DNA of 64,000 bases from Amblyomma americanum (lineage: Eukaryota; Arthropoda; Arachnida; Ixodida; Ixodidae). Below are positions 54,771 to 64,000 of this stretch, one piece after another; within the stretch, counting starts at the first letter, position 1; each line of letters opens with the position of its first letter. The notes under the pieces are model-generated. The model was given only the letters and a program-made list of their open reading frames with translations. It searched no databases and was not told where the DNA came from. Both the position numbers and the translations under genes were made by a program. The DNA lies in NCBI RefSeq assembly GCF_052857255.1, contig NC_135498.1, forward strand, positions 158,147,124 through 158,211,123, written 5' to 3'.

Positions 54771-55139
54771 GCTTCATGCCGACAGCCGCGGTCTCCCATG
54801 CGTAATTAGATTGGGTTGAAATTCTAGGCATGCGTATCTCAGGACACAGGCTGGTTTGCTAAAATTGTAGAAAATAGAATAGTATTCAAAAGCCGCCCTA
54901 TGTAAGTGTTCTATATATACATGCATGCTAACTGCAGTAAATGAGAAGTTAATTATTGCGTTTGTCTAGTTACTGATATCGCGACAATTATTCTCACAGT
55001 TTGTGTCCGTCTCGCCGCATATTCCTTGTACAAGAACTACTTTTGTGTATGCTCTTTGTGTATAAAGATTGCAGAAAGTCTAACTGTGAACACTCTGCAT
55101 AAAGGCTGCATTTTGCCTGTACCCACCTGTGGGTAAGAA

Positions 55140-55285
55140 ACGTGGATGCTAACGAAAAGGGTTCAACTTAAAATTATTGGACCATGGAAAGGAAAATTAT
55201 AGGTTTAACGTTAAGAGACAGGAAAGTAGCAGAGTAAGTCAGGGAACAATCGCAAGTCAATGACTTCCTAGGCCAAGTTAAGATG
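55140..55285 (+). repeat. short RTE LINE fragment
   Basis: The plus-strand reading MLTKRVQLK, then ERKIIGLTLRDRKVAE after a shift, matches the RTE segment at 51960-51850 (LTKRVQLK; ERKMIGVTLRDRKRAE). It ends at about QVNDFLGQVK. Heavily truncated. Confidence 0.65.
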
Positions 55286-55631
55286 TAACAATAGCGCTCT
55301 TTCTGCTAGGAAGCGTGGACCGGGAACCTTACCACCTGTAAAATGTAGTCTCAAGTATAATTCCGTCCGAAACCAATATTTATTAGCATTCGCTTACACT
55401 TTTCTTACTTTTTGGGATTCTCAGCTGATATCCTAGAAAAGTTTGCTACATGTATAGACTAAGAGACGAAAGACGACTAGATAGCACTGACCCTCACAAT
55501 ACTGTTTTAATACGTATGCATAATCTTGGCTTCTGCGGCGGACGGTAGGACGGTGACGATTAAATAATAAACTAAGCACTTTCTGCAAAGCAGTGAGCAT
55601 GATTATGCACTCCAAGGTGGCACATACGCGT

Positions 55632-56102
55632 CTAAAATTTCAAGCAAATGCTCGACCGGCTCGCAGCAGGCCGCATCGCACGACAAAGCCTACAACTGTC
55701 GCGTTTATAATCTGTGCAAGTTTGTAAGAGAATAAAACGTTCCGAAGCGATATCGCCTAGGCACACCGCACTCTCCTTTCTGGTTGAAAGCACAAAATCA
55801 TGGTCCCACGGCAACTCTGCGACAGACGGGACACTGTAGAAAGGGCAGAACACGACGCTGTGTTGTACCTTTCTCTCTTTGTCCTGTGTGTCGTGCCCAC
55901 AAAAACAAACTCGCCCAACACGTGGATTTGTCGAAGAACGCTTGACGCCCAAACGAATTAGCCAACAAACACCGCGATATGGGAACAACAAAGTGCATGA
56001 GCGAAAGGAGAAACTAGGTGGCTCGGAGCGAACACAGACGACAAAATAAAAAGGCTGGCAGTCTGTTAGGGATGCCCAACGGTGTAAATACATCTGATTC
56101 AT
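55632..56102 (-). other. unassigned 156-codon frame
   Basis: An open minus-strand frame with several cysteines (VGRVCFCGHD; VFCPFYSVPS; CRLCRAM). The length is somewhat above chance for this base composition, but I recognise no family and see no splice context. It lies directly left of the gypsy copy that starts at 56290. Confidence 0.2.
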
Positions 56103-56333
56103 ACCCTGCCGTGGAGTTCCCTGGGTGAGTGGAAAAAACGCATAGCTGCGTCTGCGTTCACTGCATTAGTGTGTCGTATTCTTCGTAACCACGCTTGCAC
56201 TGTACACCCCCGCATCGTACCAACAAATTTCCATGGCCGACTGTCCAGTACGTGTCCGTCTTCACAGAGCAAAACTGCTCGAAGCATACTGCCAGGTGGC
56301 GCTGAAGCAAAAAGACGACGCTGGCGGCGCGCG

Positions 56334-56924
56334 GACGGTCGGGGAGCTTCCACGTATTGCAGCACGGGAGCAGGCGGCCCCGGCACTTCAGCAGGAGCCG
56401 GAACAAAGGACGCCGAAGCCGAAGCAGGGCACCGCGGGGCTTCGGCGTAGGTGAGACGACGGGTAGGTGATACAGGATGAGGGGATGGACGAGCCTCATC
56501 GGCAGGAAAGGACGGCCAGAGCGCTTGCTGCGCCTCCTCGCGGACAAAGGTCGCTGTGGAGCTTGGAGCTGTGGGAGGGGCCCCGTACAGCTGGCGTAAT
56601 TCGTCTGCGTACGATAGACCCGTGTCCGCCGCCTCCGTTTCTGGCGAATTACCATTCCACGGCACCGACGCCTCCCTGCTACACGATCTCGTACGTTCGA
56701 TTGTGCGCGACGAACTCCGCCAGCTGTACGAGGCCCCTCCCACAGCTCCAAGCTCCATGGCGACCGTTGTCCGCGAGGAGGCGCAGCAAGCGCTCCGGCC
56801 GTCCTTTCCTGCCGATGAGGCTCGTCCATCGCCTCCTCCTGTCTCGCCTGACCGTCGTCTCACCTACGCCGAAGCCCTGCGGTGCCGTTCTACGCCTTCG
56901 GCGTCCTTCGTTCCGGCTCCTGCT
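56334..56924. repeat. inverted duplication of gag inside gypsy copy
   Basis: The left arm (about 56389-56605) is the reverse complement of the right arm (about 56698-56924), with blocks such as CGGCAGGAAAGGACGGCC against GGCCGTCCTTTCCTGCCG. The left arm extends further out (56334-56388) into gag sequence missing from the right arm. Long frames on both strands here (254 and 232 codons) are by-products of the palindrome, not genes. Confidence 0.85.
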
Positions 56925-58434
56925 CGAGCATCGGCACCTTTTTCGCGGCACTTCCGTAGCCTTTGTCGAACGCATCTCCGATGTTTCCGAGTGCTTCTCC
57001 TCAGAACCAGTGCAGCATCCCTTCTCCCTCGAGAGCCTCGATGTCAATTCCGCGCTGTCAACCAGCCAACAGGAACAGCTGTGTGCACTATTGCTCGAAT
57101 TCAGAGTGTGTATCGCCTGCTCGTCAAAAGTGCGTCAAACTACCTTAGCCAAGCAGACATCGTGACGTACTATGACGTACACCCAATCCGTCAACACCCC
57201 TCGAAGATGACGTTATACAGCCTTTCAACAGCCCATGGTGCTCACCGGTCGTACTCGTTAAAAAGAAGGGCGGCACTCTGCGTTTTTGCGTCGACTACCG
57301 GAAGCTGAACGCAGTCACGAAGAAGGACGCTTACCCATTGCCACTTACTGACAACTCTCTCGACCGCCTTCGGCGCGCTTGGTATTTTTCGCCCATCGAC
57401 CTAAAAAGTGACTACTGGCAAATTGAGGTCGATGAACGAAATCGTGAGAAGACAGCCTCTGTCACTCCCGATGGCTTTATGAATTTAAACTTCTACCTTT
57501 CAGTCTTTGTTCTTCGCCTGCCACCCTTCAGCGGATGATGAACACTGTCCTTATCTGTCTTTGATGGCGGTGTTGCCTAGTCTATCTCGACGACGTGGTG
57601 GTTTTCGCCGACTCTTTTAGTCAACATCTTGAACGCCTGTGGACGGTCCTCGAAGCCCTTCGTTCAGCTAACCTCACATTGAAGCCCCAAAAATGCCACT
57701 TCGGTTACCAGGAGCTGAAATTTCTCGGCCATGTCCACAGCGCCGCCGGCGTGAAGCCCGACCAAGACAAGCTTGCAGCGGTTCTGGAATTTCCACCCCC
57801 ACGTAACAAGAAAGCTGTTCGGCGCTTTCCAGGGCTCTGCAGTTAATACCGGCATTTTATCGAAAATTTCGCTGACCTCGCAGAACCGCTGACTCGCCTC
57901 ACCCGCGACGCCACACTTTTTGTTTGGTCACACGAGCAAGACGTGGCTTTCGCCGAGCTCCGCCTGCTTCTTCAAACGCCGCCCGTTCTTGGCCATTTTG
58001 ATGAGCGGGGTGACACTGAAATACACACCGACGCCAGCAACATCGGCCTCGGCGCGGTTCTCGTGCAACGCCAGGATGGTGTTGAACGCGTCATCGCTTA
58101 TGCAAGCCGCGCTCTGTCGCGAGCAGAGATTAATTATTCCACGACAGAAAAAGAATGCCTCGCCATTATTTGGGCCGCTGCGAAATTTCGCCCCTCTCTT
58201 TATGGTCGCCCTTTCAAAGTGGACACTGACCACCACTCCTTGTGTTGGTTGGCCATCCTGCGTGACCCGTCTGGACGCCTGGCACGATTGAGCCTTCGCC
58301 TGTGGGAGCTTGACCTCACCATTGTCTATAAGTCCGCACATACGGATGAAGACGCCGACACCCTCTCTCGTGCGCCTGTCGAACTCGGTGCATCCGACAA
58401 CGGACACCAGTTTCATTGGGGCTATCCATTCTGA
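56925..58434 (+). pseudogene. gypsy family 1 RT and RNase H, plus copy (broken)
   Basis: Pol text starts at the deletion joint (about 56925), with the 5' pol region to 57170. An approximately 55-bp deletion relative to the minus copy falls at about 57200. RT: SPIDLKSDYWQIEVDE (57390), a stop just before VYLDDVVVFADSF (57580-57620), then LEFPPPRNKKAVRRFPGL. RNase H (57943-58434) is open: [43 protein letters not shown]. The protease is absent. Confidence 0.85.
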
Positions 58435-58499
58435 TTTGTCAACCGAGCAGCGTGCCGATACAGTGTTATGACCCCTCATCGATTATCTGGAAGGTCAGC

Positions 58500-59710
58500 T
58501 AAGCACCGTTCCTAAATGTTTTTCTCGACACCTGTCGTCGTTTCCCCTGCAACGAGTCGTGCTCTATAAAAACATCCCTGGTTCCAGTTCGCGAGCGTAC
58601 CTCCTCGTCTTGCCGACAACACTTCAAGAGGAAATACTTTCTTCGTGCCACGACGAACCCACCTCTGGCCATTTGGGATACTCTCGCACGCTTTCCAGAA
58701 TATTCCAGCGGTTCTACTGGCCCAAACTTGCCCCTGTTGATAAACGCTATGTGCAGAGCTGTCGGCAATGTCTGCGCCGTAAGGCCCCGGCCACCAAGTC
58801 TCCGGGGCTCCTCCAACCTTTTGCACCACCACGTGCCCCGTTCGATCAGGTCGGCATGGACCTTCTCGGCGCTTTCTCTTTGTCTTTGGGTGCACGGAAA
58901 CCGGTACATCATCATTGTCACAGACGCGCTCACTCGATACGCCGAGGCCAAAGCCTCACCTCGTGGCACAGCGTCTGAGGTTGCGGATTTCTTCATGTAC
59001 GTACTTCATGATCGTACTTCGGCACGGCGCCCCGACCGACGTCACTACCCGACCGAGGAACCTCCTTTACTTCCCAGATGATGGCCGAAATTTTTCAGCT
59101 AAGCGGTACGACCCACCGTAAAACTACTGCTTACCACTCGCAGGCAAATAGGCTGACAGAGTGGCTTAATAAGACCATGGCGGACATGCTGGCAATGTAC
59201 GTCGATGTGCAACACAGGGCTTGGGACATGATCATACCGTGCGTGATATTCGCCTATAACACAGCAGTCCAAGAGACAACCCGATTCACACCGTTCCGCC
59301 TCCTCTACGGCAGGGAGGTTCAGACGATGCTCGACGCAATGCTCCCTTGCGCAACTGATGACCAACTTTCTGCTGACACTTAGAAGTTTGCCCACGAAGC
59401 CGAACAGGCTCGTCAGCTAGCGCGTATTCACATCACACAGTAACAAGATAAAGACTCGCGTCGATACAACCTCCGGCACAGACAAGTCTTCTACAATCCC
59501 GGCGACCAGGTTTCGGTATGGATGCCTGTTCGACGGCGAAGCTTGTCCGAAAAACTCATTTTCCCCTATTTCGGTCCTTATAAAGTCTTGCGGCGCGTCA
59601 GCGACGTTAATTACGAGCTCCTACCAGACGCGGCACTTTCACAGCAGAGAAGCTGTCGACTACCCCGTCCAGAGATCGTCCATGTTCTACGCATGAATCC
59701 GTATTTTTAA
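58500..59710 (+). pseudogene. gypsy family 1 integrase, plus copy (broken)
   Basis: Zinc region SGHLGYSRTLSRIFQRFYW and CRQCLRRK (58650-58785); core start GMDLLGAF (58855). The second Asp region is frameshifted by one extra C in ACTACCCGACCG (about 59048). The core end (59078-59383) is open, with HSQANRLTEWLNKTMAD: the catalytic Glu position reads Trp context (TEWLN). The C-terminal KVLRRVSDVNYELLPD region is at 59580-59705. Not functional. Confidence 0.85.
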
Positions 59711-59815
59711 CGGTGACCCCCAAGGTACTTCGAGATTTTCTTGTGTGCTTGGGTCTGCTTGTGCGTGCTTGTGTTCGCGCGCTGTTTTGCGCGCGTTTTT
59801 TTAAGAGGGGAGGAA

Positions 59816-59960
59816 TGCCAGGTGGCGCTGAGACAAAAAGACGTTCACGCTGGTGACGCGCGCACTGAAGGACGTTTTAAGTTTGCCGTTTCTCCCACCG
59901 AAGGACGTGCTTTCGAGCGCTCTCTTGCCGGGCCCCTGTCTTGTCACCAACACTGTGACA
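59816..59960 (+). repeat. 3' LTR of gypsy family 1 plus copy
   Basis: 145 bp, TG...CA ended: TGCCAGGTGGCGCTGAGAC to CACTGTGACA. Preceded by a purine-rich AAGAGGGGAGGAA tract (59802-59815). Best-preserved LTR in the window. Confidence 0.85.
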
Positions 59961-59964
59961 ATAC

Positions 59965-61519
59965 AAACGCGCAGATTATGATGTTCAGCACGAAGAAATA
60001 GCACGAAGGGCACACGAAAGACTGACAGGACGACGCAGACACGCGTCTACACTTCGAGCTATTTGTTCATCATGAACTTGAATCAATTCGCCCAACTTAC
60101 TTTATTGTTTGATTTCAAGTGCTACCTTGCAGCGGTGACTCAGAAAAATCCTAAAGTGAGTCAGAAAACCATGTTTCTTGAGCTGCTCTCCAGAAAGACT
60201 CCCTCGACATACTGCTAAACGCGCGTGATCAACTCCTGTAGTTATTGCTGTTGCTGTCCTGTCAGGCATTATATCATAATGAAACGTGAACGCAATTTTA
60301 CAAAGGAGACCTATCACAAAACGTCCCCCATATAATGGCGCCCATGCTGATGCACAAGAGTGAGCACGTTTACGCAGGGAATGAAAATGTCAACAGGGGT
60401 TCCGAAGAAGGCAGATTTTAGTTTTAGTTTCTTCCCAAAAGACTGCCGTCGTCGATCTAAAGGGAGACGCGACTGGTAATCTATTTATTCGAATAAATTA
60501 TAATAAAAGCACAGTAACTGGCTGCGGATAAAAAAAACTTTATTGGCCCCTGAATACACTGGGTATTTCACGCTAAAACTCCTGTGCACAGAAGTGCACC
60601 CACGTAGTAAAGAAATCCTTGCGTGATGCTCTCATGGGTGCCGCGGATGGAAGCCCAGAAGATGACTAAAATATAAAAGCAGCACGGTCGTTCGCATAGC
60701 TGGCGGTGCTGCGTCACTTAGTAGTGCAAGTCGGCGGAGAGTAGGCAGGATACTTGAGGCCCGGTAAAGTTCCATCAGAGATTCTCGACGAATGCCGATT
60801 TCAAACCGTACAGCGGCTCACCAGTGCACGATGTGAATCTGGTCCACCATTCCAGAACCTTGGTGTGCGGCCGCTCTCGCATGGGGATTTCCCACGTCGC
60901 GTGGCCGCGCAACTGCCGCACATGGCAGTTGCGCACATTGCCGCGTAACTGCGGTACGATAGCACAAACTACTGAGCTGCGCCTGCCTGTCGACTGCTGC
61001 TACGTAATCAAGAGCACGTCCACGATTTTGTGCGCAACGTACGCTGCATCGTGTAATGTCACAGAAGCAGCAAGCGCCGTCATAAAAGACACACCTGCTC
61101 TTAAACGGCTGAAGCTGTTGCTTAAACGATTGAAGAAGCGCAGCTTGATGGAGCAGTTGGTGCATGATCACGGAAAAACCAGCAAAAAGGACGCAATCAC
61201 AGGAAGAGCGTGTGGACAGGACATCCTGTCTATTCCTCCTTTTTGTGAATACGTCCTTTTATGATGGTTTTGCTTAAACGAGTTGCAGAAAATGATGTTT
61301 CCGTTTATTCTGCTTGTCCGCTCATGCTACCACTGATGTTAGTTATGTCAACTAAGCATAAGTTTAATGTCACTTATAATAACGATGCTGTGGAAGGGGA
61401 TACGGGGAATAAAACTTATCCGATAGCAGAGCTTAGGACGTCAGTCAAGAGTCGGCCGTGAAGCTTTCTAATGACGCAGAGCATCGCACTGAGGAAATGG
61501 ATACTGGATGGAGTAATAG
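59965..61519. other. right flank of gypsy copy, no gene recognised
   Basis: 59965-60095 contains GACTGACAGGACGACGCAG and TTCATCATGAACTTGAATC, similar in style to the foldback/Penelope-end sequences elsewhere in the window. A 146-codon frame at 60824-61264 has no recognised motif. Confidence 0.3.
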
Positions 61520-61524
61520 ATGGG

Positions 61525-61665
61525 AATGAGAAAGAGGTGCCGTAGTGGAGGGTTCCGACCGCGCTGTTCTGCTTCTTTCTTTTCCTCCATGTCCTCCTCG
61601 CACACCACCTGTGGTTGCGGTTAAGGCGTCCACCGAGATATGAGACACTTAATGAGCTATTTCAT
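61525..61665. repeat. rearranged Ruka SINE pieces in opposite orientation
   Basis: AGAGGTGCCGTAGTGGAGGG (61531) is a minus-strand Ruka body block, followed within about 40 bp by plus-strand tail blocks (TTCTTTCTTTTCCTCC; GTCCACCGAGATATGAGACA). The two orientations imply an internal inversion. Confidence 0.5.
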
Positions 61666-62234
61666 TTGCTCAAAAGACGTGGCTGCGCAGTTCAGTGCCC
61701 CGTCTACCAGGTGCGAAGTCCACAAAGGATGTTCGCGACAAGTGTGCGCCGCGGGATGCTCGTTGATTGGCCATGTAGGGGGAGGGGGATATTCGCCATT
61801 ACGGCACGAATGTCGAAGGAGTGTTGATATCCGAGCCGAACCTGCAAAACGGCACAACTAGTGGTGGTGCTCGCTGCTAAAGCGGCGACGCCCATTGGTC
61901 AAACAAGTTCGACACAGAGAGGCTAAGCCACGAATCTAAAATAACAGGCCAAAGCCAAGTGGCTAAACATGCTTGTAAAGAGAGGCGAAGCCAGATCGCT
62001 AAACGTGCGTGAAATAGAACAGGAAAGCCAAGTAGCTATTTGTGTGTCAGGTTGGCTCGTCGTGTGCATAAAACGTCTGTAAATAGGCTTGTGCCAACTC
62101 TACTGTACTTGATGCATGCACGCGCCAGACCGACCTTCACCGCTAATTCCAACCATCTTTCTCTGCATAATGCTCTAAGCCGGTAAACTTAGCTCTACTA
62201 ATTTTGGGTCCTCGTTTAAAGCACACTTGTTCAC

Positions 62235-62610
62235 TCAAAAGGGCTCTGTTCGGCTGCTGAATAAAAATACGCGGGTTCAATACCTGCCGCGGCGGTCGCT
62301 TTTCAATAGAGACAAATACTAGCAAGACTTTCATTTGAGCTAGTTGGTTGTAGCTTGACATGGTTTACGCATGTAGCTGTTGTAGCTTGACATGGTTTAC
62401 AGGCGCCATGGCGTCTGTCCTGTCTTGAGAGTGCTTGTCTTCGTCTTTTAGCGCCTGTACGTTTTTTGCGTAAACCATGTCAAGCAAATACTAGAGGTCC
62501 GTGCAGTGTGCGATGTCAGTTCACATTAAAGAACCCCGGGCGATAGAAATTACCTGAAGTCCTTCCCTACGGCGTCCCTCTTAGCCTGAATCGCTTCTGG
62601 AGGTTAAACT
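62235..62610 (+). repeat. tRNA-headed SINE (third variant), interrupted by a 162-bp insertion
   Basis: The SINE head end (GCGGGTTCAATACCTGCCG) and AATAGAGACAAATACTAG are followed, after the insertion, by GAGGTCCGTGCAGTGTGCG, TCACATTAAAGAACCCC and CCTACGGCGTCCCTC, the same body blocks as 45590-45815 reversed. Confidence 0.75.
62323..62484. mobile_element. 162-bp foldback-type insertion with 10-bp target duplication
   Basis: Flanked by CAAATACTAG at 62313-62322 and 62485-62494. It contains GTAGCTTGACATGGTTTACG twice in direct orientation (about 62350 and 62381, the second one base shorter) and the complement TGCGTAAACCATGTCAAG at its right end (62467-62484). No ORF. Begins and ends CAAG. Confidence 0.75.
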
Positions 62611-64000
62611 TCATGAAGTGAACAAAGCAACGTTTCGACGTCTAAGCACTAAAATCCGGTAGTGCCAACCCCGATTATCGAAGCGCATTCACTGGTATTG
62701 GAATCTTTCCAATGAGAGTGCGTTGCGACGCGTGAAGCATGCCAGAGTGATAGAGTAATAAGCAGATAACACACTATTTAATCACTGTTCCATTTGGTCT
62801 ATGCAATATCCAAGCCTTCTTCGGAGTGCAACTCTTGGGTGACTCGCTTGACAAGTCGCCGCGCTATGCTCGGCATTGGCGACTTTTACATATGACATAT
62901 ATTACAATACACGTGAACGCATGAGCTTAAATCAGATATTTGGGCACCGTTTATCAGAAACGAGAGGACTTGGGGCTTTTGAAGAGTTGGATTGCAGAGT
63001 AAGTGAGAATATCTGCAGAAATAAAGCATAAGATGTCGGTCATTGCACTTTCGTGCTTTATAAGGTTTCTTGTGGGTGGTAAAAAGGAAGGCGAAAAAGA
63101 TAACAAAAGATGCCTCCAGAGACCAGCAACTAGCTTTTGGCGCCTATTTAAGCTGGGATTTTCATTTCGCGTTTTCTGGTTATGTCCACGTTGCGCGGAG
63201 ATCTGCGAGTCACCGTTCACGGCTGCTCAGAACACTGACACCATCCGCTTCGTATCGGCCAAAGAAAGTCACGAAAGCCCTTGGTGCTCTTTGCCGAACC
63301 AAGTCTCGACACGCAGTGAAACCTTCGACAGGACGCCATGCTTCACTAGTGATGGTAGCCGCAGACAATGGGTCAACGGCTGCTCCGACTGCCATAGGCA
63401 CGGCCATATATCGCAACGCCGCGAACAAAAGACCACGGGAAGACAAAGTCACTCGTGAGACCTTGGACGGCAGCACAGACGGCATTGACCGCTGACCTTT
63501 CCGAGATGTCTCACACAACAAAAAATTGAGCTTCAAGTGTAACTTTCTTCTTTGACGGTTTAAAATTTGTCCGAGAAAAAAATTCTTAGCCACTGCCTAA
63601 ACGAAGAGACACCGGTGATGCCTACCGTTTAAACCCTGCTTACAGGAAAACGTCTGCTTGAGGCGCTCATTCTGCTCTCTTACACTGCAAGTTATTCTAA
63701 AATTCAAAATGGATGCACAGGGTGCGACATAAGTTCCCAGGGTTAAGGTTCTGTTTCAGGGCCGGGTAGCCGGGAATTTACACCACCACCGAACCTCAAA
63801 ATTTCTTTACAGTGTACGAGAAGTATGATTCTGTCATGTGAGGTCCTCGGTAGCCTTATAGCCGCTTTAAATGTCATAATATACTGCCTAGAAGCAGGCC
63901 CCTAAGCTGGTTTGTTGTGATGTAGCTTCTGCTTGTCGCGTATTCCACAAAGCAAACCAGTAGTGCCCACGTGACCAAGGCGACGTATTAGCTCAAGGGC
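62611..64000. other. no gene confidently recognised
   Basis: A 141-codon plus frame at 63070-63495 overlaps another frame of 151 codons (63003-63458). Neither has a recognised domain or clear splice context. No repeat was identified. Confidence 0.3.

Larger units (their letters stand above)
56290..59960 (+). mobile_element. rearranged Ty3/gypsy family 1 copy bounded by ATAC target duplication
   Basis: A 5' LTR start (TGCCAGGTGGCGCTGAAGC, 56290 to about 56333) and a complete 3' LTR (59816-59960) are flanked by ATAC at 56286-56289 and 59961-59964. Inside are an inverted gag piece (56334-56605), forward gag (56610-56924), a jump into pol that deletes late gag and the whole protease, then RT, RNase H and integrase in order. 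It is the same family as 2024-7550. Confidence 0.85.

Noticed and set aside
56099..56863. 254-codon minus-strand ORF
   Set aside because: It runs through the inverted gag duplication and LTR start. Its text is reversed or shifted gag plus flank with no independent motif.
56467..57308. 232- and 250-codon plus-strand ORFs
   Set aside because: Overlapping frames of the gag palindrome and the deletion joint into pol; not separate genes.
60824..61264. 146-codon ORF with a Lys/Leu-rich end
   Set aside because: No domain recognised; an overlapping minus ORF of similar length suggests composition effects.
61900..62050. Loose tandem repeat (GCCAAGTGGCTAAAC / GCCAGATCGCTAAAC / GCCAAGTAGCTATTT, about 45-bp spacing)
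   Set aside because: Three degenerate units only; too weak to call as a satellite.
63003..63495. Two overlapping plus ORFs (151 and 141 codons)
   Set aside because: Mutually exclusive frames with no recognised domain; cannot support either.
1..64000. CRISPR arrays, operons, ribosome binding sites
   Set aside because: Introns, SINEs and LINEs show a eukaryotic genome; no regularly spaced short repeats were found.

Overview
The window looks like nuclear DNA of a hard tick (Ixodidae, probably a metastriate genus). The reasons are tRNA-headed SINEs of the Ruka type known from ixodid ticks, a BovB/RTE-type LINE with its usual CAT/ATG-repeat tail, CR1-like, I-clade and Penelope-like retroelements, Ty3/gypsy elements, GT-AG introns, and very low gene density. 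No bacterial or organellar features and no CRISPR array are seen. All calls come from reading the sequence. No database search was run.

The main host genes are two tandem, same-strand copies of a major facilitator (MFS) transporter that resembles the SLC22 organic ion transporter family. Copy A has exon 1 at 13563-13913 and exon 2 at 25344-26813. Copy B has exon 1 at 44009-44353 and exon 2 at 47812-49464. Each has one visible intron, in phase 0 at the same codon. 5' flanks, intron starts and exons are all recognisably similar, so a DNA segment was duplicated. Intron A is 11.4 kb and filled with LINEs; intron B is 3.5 kb. A net 7-nt loss ends copy A early, while the Ser/Pro-rich tail that copy B still encodes stays open in another frame (26810-27202). 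Between the copies lies an isolated terminal-exon-like segment of a GMC oxidoreductase (29230-29380).

Layout: 0.5-1.2 kb is a long foldback element flanked by TA. 2.0-7.6 kb is a decayed Ty3/gypsy element on the minus strand with both LTRs. 8.3-13.1 kb holds SINE and foldback repeats and a second gypsy family (plus strand) split by a 1 kb insertion. 13.2-27.2 kb is transporter A, with an I-clade LINE, a 58-bp perfect palindrome and two CR1-like LINEs in its intron. 27-43 kb is mostly gene-poor, with a 5'-truncated LINE that keeps an intact reverse transcriptase ORF (31.0-32.6 kb), SINEs and a CACGTG-rich repeat in three copies. 43.7-49.7 kb is transporter B. 50.5-51.5 kb is a Helitron/Helentron-like deletion derivative. 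51.6-55.3 kb holds RTE, SINE and Penelope-like pieces with a perfect 189-bp tandem duplication. 56.3-60.0 kb is a rearranged plus-strand copy of the first gypsy family, bounded by an ATAC target duplication and containing an inverted gag duplication. 60-64 kb is non-coding, with SINE pieces and a short insertion inside a SINE.

The elements do not form a pathway. The transporters are the plausible functional loci; nearly everything else is transposon-derived and broken, except the RT ORF at 31022-32179.
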